Shown here in pieces: positions 44,001 to 55,547 of a DNA stretch of 64,000 nucleotides. Every line of letters begins with the position of its first letter. The first letter of the stretch is position 1. This DNA comes from Budorcas taxicolor. Its lineage: Eukaryota > Chordata > Mammalia > Artiodactyla > Bovidae. The stretch lies in contig NC_068924.1 of assembly GCF_023091745.1 (NCBI RefSeq), positions 68,650,832-68,714,831 of the forward strand. Reading direction: 5' to 3'. The position numbers and the translations under genes are program-made. Below the pieces are notes generated by a model. The model searched no databases and was not told the DNA's origin. It was given only the letters and a program-made list of their open reading frames with translations.

Positions 44001-44559
44001 CGTTATATAGAATAATATAATTTACTTGCTGAGTAATGCCGGCAAACATTTCTATAAACAAATAAACATTAACATAAGGCCAGTGTGGCAAATGACAATT
44101 GGACAAACAGTGCCAAACTGTGAAATCGCAGGTTAACGGAACAGAAAAACCCAGGAGAATAAAGATTTTATTTACTTCATTTCTCCATTTTTTTTTCTTC
44201 CTCTCTTTGAAAGAATTCATATCTGACAGTTCAAATTTCAAAATGGCCTTTTGTTTATACCACCAGAAACAAAATGCTCATCAGTCAGTGTCATAAATTT
44301 TAAGAGAGGAAAAAGGACATTGGAGCCAGTCCAACTCAGTCTCTAGAGAGATGCAGAAAATGAAGTCCAAAGAGGTGAAGCGGTGCTCAAAATTGTACAG
44401 ACCTGTTTCCCAAAAGGAAACTCCACCTAGCTTATCTCCAAAATTCAAGTCTAGTGAAATTTTTTCCACTACACCATGTTTATCACTTTCTATATCAGCT
44501 TAACAGAATCTTGCAATAATAGCCCTCAAGGTTTTCATGGTTCCTTCCTATAGAAACTG
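44001..44559. other. Non-coding stretch
   Basis: No gene seen. 44350-44405 has a weak reversed MIR pattern. Confidence 0.5.
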
Positions 44560-44950
44560 GGTGTAACTATGTGCCTTATATTGTTCAATGAAACCAAAGC
44601 ATATAAGATATAAGCAAAGACTTTAAAAGTGCTCGTGTATAGGGACACTTCCAGTCTTTTTGCTCTTGGAATCTTCTGGAACTATGTAAATAAGCAGATT
44701 TACATTCTGGCTGATGGAAAACTTGAAGCCGAGATATCCTTGTCAAACTACATCACCCTCAGTATCCTAGCTGATACACAGGCGGCCCAAGATGAATGAA
44801 TCTAGCTGAGATGAGCAGACTATGGCTTTTTTGAGCCTTGCCCCACGTGATCAAAGCTAAACAAAGAGTTGCTATTTTAAGCTACTAGATTCTGTGGTCA
44901 TCTTTAAAACAGTGCAAAACCCATGGTACAATTAGTCAATGGCAGCATCT
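44560..44950 (+). mobile_element. MLT1-type LTR (ERVL-MaLR)
   Basis: The order 'gcaaagactttaaaagtgctc', 'tttttgctcttggaatcttctgg', 'atgtaaataagcagatttac', 'aagatgaatgaatctagctg', 'tgagccttgccccacgtgatc' and 'gttgctattttaagctactag' matches MLT1 LTRs, an old mammalian LTR family. No internal part is seen. Left edge is approximate. Confidence 0.75.
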
Positions 44951-45084
44951 AACCAGTTACTAAGCCGAACATTTTGACTTCTCACTCTCCCTCATGATCA
45001 CCCTCCACATGAGACAAGGCATCCAGAACTCCCATTCTTCCTCACCAGTGACTCATTCTGACTCATGAATGAACTGCTTCTTCC

Positions 45085-45335
45085 CTCATAATTCCTCTGC
45101 CTCTGTCCTAGCCTATGACGCCATTATCCCTGCCTGAATTTCTTTTGTCGCACCGCTTCTTAGCTACTAGTCCCCTCGCCAATCCTGTTAACCTCCAGTT
45201 CACCCTCTACTCTCCAGGCAAGGTCTACAATTCACACCTGCCAATAACTTCCCCTCGTTCAAAATTTCAATAATTTCCCATCATTCTTAAAATACAATCA
45301 GAATTCAAACCATGGCGAGGCAAATCTTCTCCTGT
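45085..45335 (+). mobile_element. L2-like LINE fragment
   Basis: 'gccattatccctgcctgaatt', 'ctactctccaggcaaggtc', 'caataatttcccatcattc' and 'atacaatcagaattcaaacc' resemble the L2 region ('tggattactgcagcagcctcc', 'ccagtggctttccattgc', 'aataaaatccaaactcc'). Confidence 0.55.
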
Positions 45336-45468
45336 TCTTTTTAGCAGAGAATCTTTCTTTCCAAATTTAAGTTAGCAGGCATTCTGTCCTCTGACCTGGA
45401 CTGACATTTCCCGATATCTCAGTGATGGGATATATAACAATTATACATCAGTTTCTTAACAGGAAACT

Positions 45469-45705
45469 GTGTGTTGTCGGTTTCCTGATTTCTTCCTGCA
45501 GGGTGGAACCTGGATGCAGCACAGGGGACCTACACCGTATGACCATGTCCCTGGCTCCCTAGGAAACGAGGGGGCCACAGGAGAGAAGGAAATTGAAGGA
45601 AGGAACTTCTCTGTGATTTTGTATAACAGAGTGGGCTGCCCAACTAGATCACTCACCATCCTCTGTATGGATACACAACAGAATATAAGATTCCATCTTG
45701 TTTAA
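45469..45705 (+). other. Unassigned 78-codon frame after a splice-acceptor-like site
   Basis: The frame covers sequence with no recognised repeat. A polypyrimidine run and CAG|GG (AG at 45500-45501) resembles a splice acceptor. The frame continues about 200 bases downstream and ends shortly before the Bov-A2. The peptide (GGTWMQHRGPTPYDHVPGSLG start) is unfamiliar. It could be chance. Confidence 0.2.
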
Positions 45706-45753
45706 GTTACTGTACATAAGGTCTCTTTTTAGAGTTTCTTAGCTTATATTAAT

Positions 45754-46031
45754 GGAGAAGGCAATGGCACCCCACTCCAGTACTCTTGCCTGGTAACTCC
45801 CATGGACGGAGGAGCCTGGTGGGCTGCAGTCCATGGGGTCGCTGAGGGTCGGACACGACTGAGCAATTTCACTTTCACTTTTCACTTTCATGCATTGGAG
45901 AAGGAAATGGCAACCCACTCCAGGATTCTTGCCTGGAGAATCCCAGGGACGGGGGAGCCTGATGGGCTGCCGTCTCTGGAGTCGCACAGAGTCGGACATG
46001 ACTGAAGCGACTTGGCAGCAGCAGCAGCAGC
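45754..46031 (+). mobile_element. Bov-A2 SINE, full length
   Basis: Two monomers, linker and a (CAG)6 tail. Flanked by 'agcttatattaat' (45741-45753) and 'agcttatataaat' (46032-46044), one mismatch. Confidence 0.97.
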
Positions 46032-46044
46032 AGCTTATATAAAT

Positions 46045-46654
46045 GGCCTAATGAACTGACATTACTTCATGGACGCATGGCTTCTGCCACTGTCTCGGTC
46101 TCACTTTTTTCCAATCTCTTCACCCTCTGAAGCTATCATCATCAGCTATTTACTTCCTAGAATACTCATCAAAGATTTTACCTCTCTTTCCTCTTAGTCA
46201 ATACTTTTCCACTTCTATCCTTTGTATTTTTCTGACTAAATGCCACCCAATTGTAGGCCTATAGTCAGTATTTTTTTAGAAGCCTTTTCTGTTGTCCTCC
46301 AAGTCTGGGCTATATTTTCCTCTCATGTGCGACCATCATATTCTGACTCATGCTATTAAAGTGTAAAGTATGTTATTTTGCATTAGTGTGTTTGTCTTTG
46401 ACTAAATGATAATTTTTGCAAATGCAAAAACAATAGCTCTTTCATTCACCTTTATGTGTGCTAATGACAGTGTAATTCTTGGTATGTATTGGGCATTACA
46501 CATATGAATTGAATAAAAGCATGTCAAAGTATGAAAAAAAGTCTGAAAACAAACATATTTGACTATAAATAGTAGTAGAGATGAAAGGGCTTTTAATTTT
46601 TTTATTTCAATATTTTCCAAAGTTTCTTAATAGTGCATACGTTACTTTTATAAT
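46045..46654. other. Non-coding stretch, possibly L2-derived
   Basis: 46070-46370 has pyrimidine-rich phrases like the L2 3' region ('ctctctttcctcttagtc', 'agaagccttttctgttgtcc') and may continue the L2-like piece at 45085, which the Bov-A2 would interrupt. Not firm. Confidence 0.35.
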
Positions 46655-46807
46655 TGCTGCTGCTGCTGCTGCTGCTGCTGCTAAGTCGCCTCAGTCATGT
46701 CTGACTCTGTGCAACCCCAGAGACAGAAGCCCACCAGGCTCCCCTGTCCCTGGGATTCTCCAGGCAAAAACACTGGAGTGGGTTGCCATTTCCTTCTCCA
46801 ATGCATG
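46655..46807 (-). mobile_element. Bov-A2 SINE, antisense, truncated, with (GCT)n tail
   Basis: Starts with (TGC)9 (46655-46681), then the reversed second monomer ('tcatgtctgactctgtgcaacc', 'ctgtccctgggattctcc'), stopping after 'ttccttctccaatgcatgaa'. A single monomer only. Confidence 0.93.
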
Positions 46808-48736
46808 AAATCACTAACTATATTATAATAAGATATTTTTTTCTAAAGTATATGTTGGAAACTAAAGCTGACTTTTAATTTAAAGTTACACACGACCAGG
46901 AATACAAACATTAACTGGATAAAATATGCTTCTGCCTGCTAGTTAGGTCAACTACTATATGCCCAGGCTAGCAATACGGAAATATGAAATACTGTAATTG
47001 ACCAATTCTGAAGTTCTATCCCCAGAGAGATGAAGAAAATCAATATGGGCTGCTTCTCCCTTTCACTAAGACAAATTTGTGTGTAATAGGAGATACACTG
47101 TGGCTGATGGATGTGGGCTACATATATTCCCTTGGAGCTTGTTTGCAAAGGCTTATTTGTCCTGTCTTCCACCTAAGTTTTCATAGAAGCTTTAAGGATT
47201 AAGGTTGTTTTGCAACTGAAATTTCACTTCTCTGGAGAGATTATGAGAGAATCTTATGGGCTAGTCTCAAAGGACATTTGCATAGGATTACATTTTATAA
47301 TCTAAAAGGTAAAAACTACTCCATTCCTTCTAGCCTTTAGAACAAAGTTGTAAATGTCCAGCTCATGTGGATTTGAGAAAGCAGAGCATCTATTGGGAAT
47401 ATTTGCTCCTCACACATGAGACCCTAGCACCAGACACGCTGATTTCTTTGTCAGCAGCTGCAGGATATGGTATTGTTCTCCTTTTTGCCCTTGAAATTGT
47501 TAGGATGATTTGATTGATTTGGGTTGGTGTACATTCAGATTTAGATTTCTCATTGCTAAATTCATTCTTTGGGAAGGTAATGTATCATTACATGGAATCA
47601 AAGGAAATCTCCCTCAAAATCATCAGTTTAATGAGAACTGGTCATTCGTTCTGATGAGTTTTCCTCATCTTCTCTCGGAATGAAGACAAATGTCACAGAT
47701 ACATTATACAAAGAGAAAGGCTGGGCTAAGGTGAAGGCACAGATTAATTTAATTCCTGCTCTAGCTTCAAGTACCTAAATCATTCAAACCAACAACAGCA
47801 ACGCAAAATTAATAGCTCCACATACTTTTGTATTTAACCTTGAAATATGGTCAGGCAATTTAAATCAATTCAACATGTAAATTCAATCAGTATAAAGAAT
47901 CCATTAGTGATTGAGACCAATTTATTAACTCAAGAAATGTAAACTCAGTGTAATTGCATCATATATTCTATACTTATAACAGCTGAAGAGCATTAGGAAT
48001 TGTCAGAAAAGATCAAAACATTGGGAGGGTATCTATCAAAGTACGACTTAAAATATTAATTATCAACTTTTTTCAAATCATTGGTTATGTGTTCAAGTAA
48101 ATTGCAGATAATTTACTAATATTACTTTGATAGATAAAAGAAAGTCTTGTATTAATCTACTCTACATAATCTCATCCCCTTGTGTTAAAAACCTTACTGA
48201 ATTCTACTACCAAAATGGAAAAAATGCAAGCCATCAGATCTGAGATTCCTACTACACCCTTCACAATATAATAAATTATTTCCATGACAGGAGTCAGAAC
48301 CTGAACTCTGAAATCTTGTTGCATTTTTCCCACAACATTTTAACTAAAACTGACTTAACATATAACAACAAAATAAAACAAACTGTTTGGTGTTTGAAAA
48401 GGGGTTACTACATTTTTGATTAAATCACACATTTAGCATTGAATTTTCTTCTACAAAATCCTTTTCTAGAAACTTTCCTCTGTTTAAACACTTCTAGCAT
48501 CAGGAAATTTACTACTTATTTTAGAATCAACTTACTTTATTCTATCTATTTTATCTTTGATTCAAATTGTAAAGTTATTTACCTGCTATGTCACTTGGAA
48601 TTCCAACAACTTGGCAGATGAGAGAGGACTTTATAATTAAGCTTATAAACATTACAGTTTTAGATAAGGGTATAAATTAAGTCATTTTAGTAAGGACCAA
48701 AGATAATACATGCAGAGTAAAATCTAGAATAAAATA
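46808..48736. other. Repeat-poor non-coding stretch
   Basis: No gene and no ruminant-specific repeat for about 1.9 kb. Longest frames are under 75 codons and unrecognised. Includes AT-rich tracts but no microsatellite. Confidence 0.5.
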
Positions 48737-49020
48737 CAGGGTTAGCAAACTCTGGCCCATGGGGAACCTGTTTTTATAGGCCAAGGAATAGCTATTTCCT
48801 TTTAAAATTGTTAGAAAAAAAGAAAAAGTAATATTTCATAGTACGTGATAATGTATGGCATTTACAATTTAGTATCCATAAATAAAGCTTTATTGGAACA
48901 CAGCCACATTCATTTGTTGACATATTGCCCATCGCTGCTAGTACACTATGTGTATTTGAGTAACTGTGACAGACACAAGTCCAAAATAGTTAACATCTTT
49001 ACATAAAAAAAAAGATCCCA
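48737..49020 (+). mobile_element. hAT-type non-autonomous DNA transposon
   Basis: 'cagggttagcaaactctggcc', 'aataaagctttattggaacac', 'agccacattcatttgttgac' and a terminal 'agatcccag' are a familiar mammalian hAT element whose ends read 'cagggttggcaaact' and 'gacccctg'. I do not give a family name with confidence. Confidence 0.7.
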
Positions 49021-49021
49021 G

Positions 49022-49345
49022 TCTAGAAAAATGTTGTCTAATAGAATATAATGTAAAGCACAAATGTATTTAATTTCTTTTTAGTAACCAGGTTAAAAAC
49101 TATAAACAGAAATAGATAAAATTAAATAAATAATATATTTTATTTAAATCAAAATATTCGAAACATGGTATCAACATGTAATCAATATAAAAATCATAAG
49201 TGCAATATTTGGCATTTTTTCATACTTAAGGTTTAAAATATACTGTCTATTTCACAGGTACAGCTCCTACCTCTTCAGACTATCCATTTCGATATCCATG
49301 ACCACGTATGGCTGGCAGCCACTGTACTGAACACTGTAGGTACAG
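49022..49345 (+). mobile_element. Second hAT-type DNA transposon, adjacent
   Basis: 'tgttgtctaatagaatataat', 'tttagtaaccaggttaaaaac', 'aataatatattttatttaaatc' and 'gtatcaacatgtaatcaatat' match another old DNA element that ends in 'ggctggcagccactg' (usual form 'gtggctagtggctac'). It follows the previous one without spacer. Confidence 0.6.
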
Positions 49346-49508
49346 ATGACAGATCTGGTCATGTTTAGTCACACCGCCAGCTACTAAATAGCATGTCTAC
49401 ATTTTATTGAGTTCACATTTTCTACTGTATTCTGCTGATTCTTTCCTTTCCTGCTGGAGGCTTGGGCCAAAGGTGACTTGCTGGGGTTTGGTGGGGTGGG
49501 GCACTCAT

Positions 49509-49713
49509 GGGCTTCCCTGCTGGCTCAGAGGGTAAAGAGTCCGCCTGAAATGCAGGAGACTTGGCTCCGATCCCTGGGTCAGGAAGATCCCCTGGAGGAG
49601 AGCAGGCAAGCCCCTCCAGTATTCTTGCTTGGAGAATCCCCATGGACAGAGGAGCCTGGCGAGCTAGAGTCTGTAGCACCGCAGAGTCGGACACAACTGA
49701 GCTACTAAGCACA
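49509..49713 (+). mobile_element. Bov-tA SINE
   Basis: Full sense element: head 'gggcttccctgctggctcag', 'gctccgatccctgggtcagg', to 'ggacacaactgagctactaagc'. Confidence 0.95.
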
Positions 49714-50964
49714 GAATGAGGGACTTCTTGATGCACTTGCTGTTCACAAGACTGGTGGTAAAATCCTAGAAGTGCGCTTGTTTATTTCTACCCACTTGAA
49801 AATCCTATATTTTGAATTGAATGTAAGAAACTAGGTGCTTCCTCTCGATTACAGAACAGGAAGAAATGTCATTTCTTTTGCTCTAGAGAGGATTTTGCTG
49901 TTAATGTAGTCTGTTTAATTAGTTTTCTTGGCAACTACAGCTCACCGTTGATTCTTATTATACCTACAGGAAAATGTCACCTCTATATACTTTTTTAAAG
50001 TGCTGCAATTACTGCCACATAAGCCCAGCTTACCCTCACGAAGGGCTTCTCCTTTCCGTTCTCACTTCTGAGTTGTGATTCAGAATCACGCTCACACGGA
50101 ACGCTGGTGGTTGACAAGCAAGACTGTGTTCTTCAGCTACAAAAGCAAGCAAACGAAAACCAATGTCAGGACTTGCATTTTGAAGGGGAAGAAAATAGAA
50201 CTTGATTGATCATACTGATTTCAGTTCATATTATCTCACTATACATTTTTTTTCTTCTGAATTTCATTGTTAAATATCTTGATCATTAAAAGGTAAGAAA
50301 AGGGGTGGTGAAACTTGTTGCTAAAGAACTCCAGAAAAAAATCACATGTGTTTACTTAGTTCAAGCGCTTTTAGTTTTTGTGGACTTGTGTTCACAGAGC
50401 TGTGAATTTCTAGTGATTTTAATTTTTGCAGTAATGTTTTAATGTGATAAAATTGTTCCCAGATGTTAAGATTGAATTAAACATCAAGAATTATGTCACT
50501 AAAAATTTCCATTTGTTTGTTTCAGATAATAACAATATAGTTCCATGTGTCTCCGTGTCTGAGCATGGTGAAGACCCACTGTTTTAGGATATGTTTCATT
50601 CTTTTTTGTCAATGTTACCTTATTCTCTCTTTCCTTAAGGTTTTTACATCAAACCCAGAGTGCCGAATGGAGAGTATGAAGTATGAATTCTGACTATAGA
50701 AAGTGTAAAAATCAGTTCCTATTTCCTTCCCTTTCAAATCATAATACAGATGTTAACTGCTGCAGATTCTAAGAAAGAATAGTTTGAGACTGTTATAATT
50801 GGTTCAAAAACAACAGTTGTGTATTACCTCTCAACAAATATAAAGTATGCTCAACTCTCTACAGTGAGGCACAGACTGTGAGGAAATTAAGTGAATATAA
50901 GGACTGACAGTAATGTAACACTGGTATCTAATATTTTATGGGCTTAGTTTATGGTAATATTCTG
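49714..50964. other. Non-coding stretch
   Basis: Nothing recognised. 49850-50170 has slightly more CpG ('ttaccctcacgaagggc', 'acacggaacgctgg') than its surroundings. Confidence 0.5.
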
Positions 50965-51090
50965 CAAAGATTTCATATATATCTCATTAAATATAACAGA
51001 TCTATGAGATTACTCAATACTATTCCCATTTTACAGGTAAGGAAGTAGATTTATTGAATTTGAGTAACTCTTTCAAGGTTAAAACTATAC
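50965..51090 (-). mobile_element. MIR SINE, antisense, diverged
   Basis: 'tttcatatatatctcattaa', 'actattcccattttacagg' and 'gagtaactctttcaaggtt' follow the reversed MIR. Confidence 0.6.
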
Positions 51091-51189
51091 AAGAATACTA
51101 TTTTTTTTGCAAATAAAGACACTTTTATTTTTGGTTATTCATTGAAGGCCCAATGACAAATATCCTTATATTTGTTTTGATAGACTGTC

Positions 51190-51836
51190 CTCTCACTTCA
51201 TGGCAAATAGATGCGGAAACAGTGGAAATAGTGACAGACTATTTTGAGGGGCTCCAAAATCACTGCAGATGGTGACTGCAGCCATGAAATTAAAAGATGC
51301 TTACTCCTTGGAAGGAAAGTTATGACCAACCTAGACAGCATATTAAAAAGCAGAGACATTACTTTGCCACAAAGTTCGATCTAGCCAAGGCTATGGTTTT
51401 TCCACTGGTCATGTATGGATGTGAGAGTTGGACTGTGAAGAAAGCTGAGCACCAAAGAATTGATGCTTTTGAACTGTGGTATTGGAGAAGACTCTTGAGA
51501 GTCCCTTGGGCTACAAGGAGATCCAACCAGTCCATCCTAGAGGAGATCAGTCCTGGGTGTTCATTGGAAGGACTGATGTTGAAGCTGAAACTCTAATACT
51601 TTGGCCAACTAATGTGAAGAACTGACTCATTTGAAAAGACCCTGATGCTGGGAAAGATTGAAGGCAGGAAGAGAAGGGGAGGACAGAGAATGAGATGGTT
51701 GGATGGCATCACTGACTCGATGGACATGAGTTTGGGTTAGACTCCAGGAGTTGGTGATGGACAGGGAGGCCTGGCATGCTGCAGTCCATGGGGTTGCAAA
51801 GAGTCAGACACGACTGAGCGACTCAATGGAACTGAG
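51190..51836 (+). mobile_element. BovB LINE, 5'-truncated
   Basis: Begins at the codons for TSWQIDAETVEI, after the YADD box, and runs to the 3' end. A 99-codon frame (51297-51596) preserves AKAMVFPLVMYGCESWTVKKAE, FELWYWRRLLRVPW and LKLKL. A deletion near 51370 ('tttgccacaaagttcg') shifts the frame upstream. Confidence 0.95.
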
Positions 51837-52444
51837 TCTGTCCCCTACTAAAGTTTATTTTCTGTGAAAATTCTGACTTTCCTTCTAAACCTCTAACAAA
51901 AACACATTCTAAATAGACTGCTTATTTTCCAAAATCAGTCATGTTTTGATTTTGAAAAAAAAAATAACTTAAAAAATAGAATACAAATGACAACAGTGGC
52001 ATTTAAGAAACTGTATTGCTTTATAAACAGCGTGTTTCCCCTAAGGAATAGAAATTATGAAAGGATGTTACACTCAGACGAGTAATTTACAAATAATAAA
52101 TAAACTGCATCATCGATCACAGAACTACAACCTCCCCTATTGAACTCGCTTCTTTCCGGGTTTTTTATTTTTTTGTGAATATGATTGTCTGTCTCCCAGT
52201 TCTGTGGACTCAGATCTCACAATCTTTCTCTTCTCTGCCCCTCATGTGGAATAATTTGCCAACCCTTTGAGTTCTGAATGGACAACACACACATCCCTTC
52301 AAAAATTCTCCTTTTCACTTGTAACACCATAATTATTGTCTTTTCTGTTGCACTTCCCTCCAAATTGAGATCCTTGACCAAGCTTCCTCCTTCTGATTCT
52401 CTCCAGATATTTGTGCAAACTTCCTGTTGCTCTAGCACTGTTCT
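51837..52444. other. Non-coding stretch
   Basis: Nothing recognised. Confidence 0.5.
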
Positions 52445-52672
52445 GCATAGTACTTAAGTATTAATCCTGGAGTCAGGATACCAGGGTTCAAATTTTGGCT
52501 CCACCACTGACTCACTCAGATACTAGGCCAGTCCCTAAAACGGTAGGCTTCAGTTTCTCTAACATGAGAATAACAGTATTGCCTATGTCTCAAGACTATA
52601 AAATCAAATTTGTACAGCCCTTAAAATAGTGCCCATAACAAAAATTATTCGCTATTATTATTTTTATATTCA
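52445..52672 (+). mobile_element. MIR SINE, full length
   Basis: 'ctgcatagtacttaagtatt', 'ctggagtcaggataccaggg', 'ttggctccaccactgactc', 'cttcagtttctctaacatg' and 'agtgcccataac' give an unusually well-kept sense MIR. Confidence 0.9.
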
Positions 52673-52767
52673 GGGGGAAAGTCTTCAGTAGTTTTAAGTT
52701 TCTGAATGTGGCATTCAAGGTCCTCAACATCTAGTTCCAATCCATGTGTGTGCTTTATTTTGGTCAC

Positions 52768-53037
52768 TGCTGCTGCTGCTAAGTCACTTCAGTCCTCTGT
52801 GTGACCCTGCAGACGGCAGCCCACCAGGCTCCACTGTCCCTGGGATTCTCCAAGCAAGAACACTGGAGTGGGTTGCCATTTCCTTCTCCAGTGCATGAAA
52901 GTGAAAAGAGAAAGTGAAGTTGCTTAGTTGTGTCTGACTCTTTGCCACCCCATGGACTGCAGCCCACCAGGCTCCTCCGTCCATGGGATTTTCCAGGCAA
53001 GAAAGAGTACTGGAGTGGGTTGCCATTGCCTTCTCCA
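52768..53037 (-). mobile_element. Bov-A2 SINE, antisense
   Basis: Starts with (CTG) units at 52768, then reversed second monomer, the linker ('gtgaaaagagaaagtgaagt') and reversed first monomer. A small insertion ('gaaagagtac') lies in the first monomer at about 53001-53010. Confidence 0.95.
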
Positions 53038-53045
53038 CAACCACC

Positions 53046-53144
53046 CAGAACTGTGGGATTTTAGTTCCCCAACTGGAGACTAATCTTGTACCCTTGGCAG
53101 TGAAAGTACTCAGTCCTAACCACTGGACTCCCAGGGAAGTCCCC
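53046..53144 (-). mobile_element. CHR-type tRNA-derived SINE, antisense
   Basis: Reversed cetartiodactyl CHR SINE: 'gtgggattttagttcccc', 'taaccactggactcccaggg', 'aagtcccc'. This SINE group predates Bov-tA in ruminants. Its 3' end seems cut where the Bov-A2 begins. Confidence 0.85.
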
Positions 53145-53384
53145 AAATCCATTCTTGCCATCACATTTTCTCATGATTCCAACTCAAACCAATTCAACAT
53201 CTGGTTAGACAGAACTCATCTATACAACGGAGAGGATTAAAATGCCAGACACGCTACTTATCAATGAGGCAATACTTGCACTGAGAATCTTCATAAATGA
53301 GAATTGTACCAGACCAGGCCATTAAGGTAAAGGAGAAGACACCCACAGAGCATTCCACACCCACACTGCACTCAGCCATGTAGG
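53145..53384. other. Short non-coding stretch
   Basis: Nothing recognised. Confidence 0.5.
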
Positions 53385-53745
53385 ATCATGTTATACACTT
53401 GCCCGTGTCCTCCTCAAGTCCTCTATGCTCTCTGCTTAGAATTCCTATTTTTCCCTCATTGTCAACACTTAAAAATCTGTTACATCTCCTAAGACTCAAC
53501 TCAAAAGTTTTTTTTTTTTTCAAGGAAGCCTTGATTTCACTATCTGAAAATCATTTACATTTTTTCCTTCTCATGGCATCTTAGCCAGATCTCTCTGTGG
53601 GGGCATTACATATTCTATTTTCATAGCTGTTTATGCATAGAATAAAAATTCCTTGAAATTAGGAGCTGTGTACAAACTATTTTTTGCTTCTTACAACACT
53701 CAATCTCTAATAAATATCCAGAAGATAGTTGTGCAATTAAGTGAA
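53385..53745 (+). mobile_element. L2 LINE 3' region
   Basis: 'catctcctaagactcaactc', 'aaggaagccttgatttcac', 'gaataaaaattccttgaaatt' and 'actcaatctctaataaatat' follow L2 towards its 3' end. A poly(T) of 14 (53507-53520) has expanded inside it. Confidence 0.6.
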
Positions 53746-55042
53746 TGTTGTTTTAAAGCCAGAAGAACTCAGGATAGAACTGATTTCCTCAAGTCACTGA
53801 TCCTGGTTATGAGTTCCCTAAGGACAGAAATTATGTTCGGTTTGTTCATCACCATATTCCTGATGTAATATGTCATGAATATTTCTGAATCAATATCAGC
53901 TCATACCAGTGGCAATAATATTCACCAAAATCCAGTTGTCACAAGGTCATTATTCACTCTTTTAAATTATTAATTTTTATTATATTTGAAATCTAAGAAT
54001 TATACACTCTTCTCACCATTCTGTGTTAATGTCTCTGCTATCTGATTATTATAGCCAAATATATTCATTCATTTGATGTTTTAAGGTGGTTATGGATTAA
54101 CATTTCTATATAGTATGTCTATTCTTTTATTGCTGAAACATAATGAAAGTGCATTTGTGTTTAAACATATCCTTTTTCATTAAAAGTTTATGGAAATTCT
54201 AGACTTGCACAACGGATTCTTTTAAAAACATGTTCAAAAAAAAAAAAAAAAAGTTTAGGCACTGGGGACCAGAGGATTGTCATTTAAATGAGTCAGGTCT
54301 GCGAAGAAGGTCAGAGTGTGAGATGACAAATTTTGCTCAACATTATATTTGGCCAAAAAACAAAAACACCAAAAAAACAAATCTCAGCAGGTTTGTTTAA
54401 TTGAATGATGTTTTCAAATCCACTTTCATTAGCTAGAGTGCTGCAGGACCCCGCCGTTCAGGACATAAATCTGTTTCTAGTAGCTTATAGAGATAATGAC
54501 AAGCCATTTTAAAGTCTGGATTTATTAAAAATGACTGAAATACATTATAGGGCAACAGTAACTTGGTAATGCTTGGTTTACCAACCAGTGGGGTGGAGTT
54601 ACAAATGCATTAACATTCATACCAAAGAAAGCAAGTAGCAGTGAGGCTCTATTGGTTTTGACGTAAACACACTGTTATTTCACTTTATGTGGCTAATAAA
54701 ATAAGGCCTATCAAATGGAAGGAACATTCCCTTTTGGAACTTAAACAATGTGAAAAATCTAGTATTAATGAAACGAAAATCTTCCTCCTTTATGCACCTG
54801 GGTGCTATATTCATTAAAATACACACGGAGACACAGGAAGAAGAAGCTATCTTTTCTTAGAATAGGTAGCTATCACATTGATTATTTTTATGACTAAGGT
54901 TTGATCAAGCAGAACATACAGAGTTAGAAAGCAAAATATAACCCCAGGAAGAGGGGAATTAACAACTATGGAGTGTACCTATGAAATCTAATTATATACA
55001 TGCACATTAATCTCTGTCATTAATTTCCCTGAAGTGTGAAGT
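53746..55042. other. Repeat-poor stretch, possible conserved non-coding DNA
   Basis: No gene or ruminant repeat was identified. A poly(A) of 18 lies at 54236-54253. 54280-54740 is rich in homeodomain-like ATTA/TAAT sites and was noted for complexity; conservation is inferred only. Confidence 0.4.
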
Positions 55043-55547
55043 TAACAAACCTAGACAGTGTATTAAAAAGCAGAAACGCCACTTTGCTGACAAAGGTCCT
55101 TATAGTAAAAGCTATGTTTTTCCAGTAGTCGTGTACAGATGTGAGAGCTGAACCATAAAGAAGGCTGAGCACTGAGGAATTGATGCTTTTGAATTGTTCT
55201 GAAGAAGACTCTTGAGAATCCCTTGAATGGCAAGGAGACCAAGCCAGTCAATCCTGAGGAAAATCAACCCTGAATATTCATTGGAAGAATTGATGCTGAA
55301 GCTCCAATACTTTGGTCACCTGATGGGAAAAGCCAGCTCATTAGAAAAGACTCTGATGCTGGGCAAGATCACAGGCAAAGGAGAAGGGGGTGGAGAGGAT
55401 GATATGGTTAGATAGCATCACCGACACAATGGGCATGAATTCGCACAAACTCCAGAAAATAGTGGAGAACAGAGGAGACTGGTGTAATGCAGTCGACGGG
55501 GCCACAAAAAGTCAGACACAACTTAGTGACTGGCCAACAACAACGTT
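55043..55547 (+). mobile_element. BovB LINE, 5'-truncated, diverged
   Basis: From the codons for NLDSVLKSRNATLLTK to the 3' end. Many substitutions and frameshifts; VYRCES-PKRRLS-type reading persists only by alignment. The tail is 'gtgactggccaacaacaac'. It is clearly older than the copies at 27885 or 43725. Confidence 0.92.
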
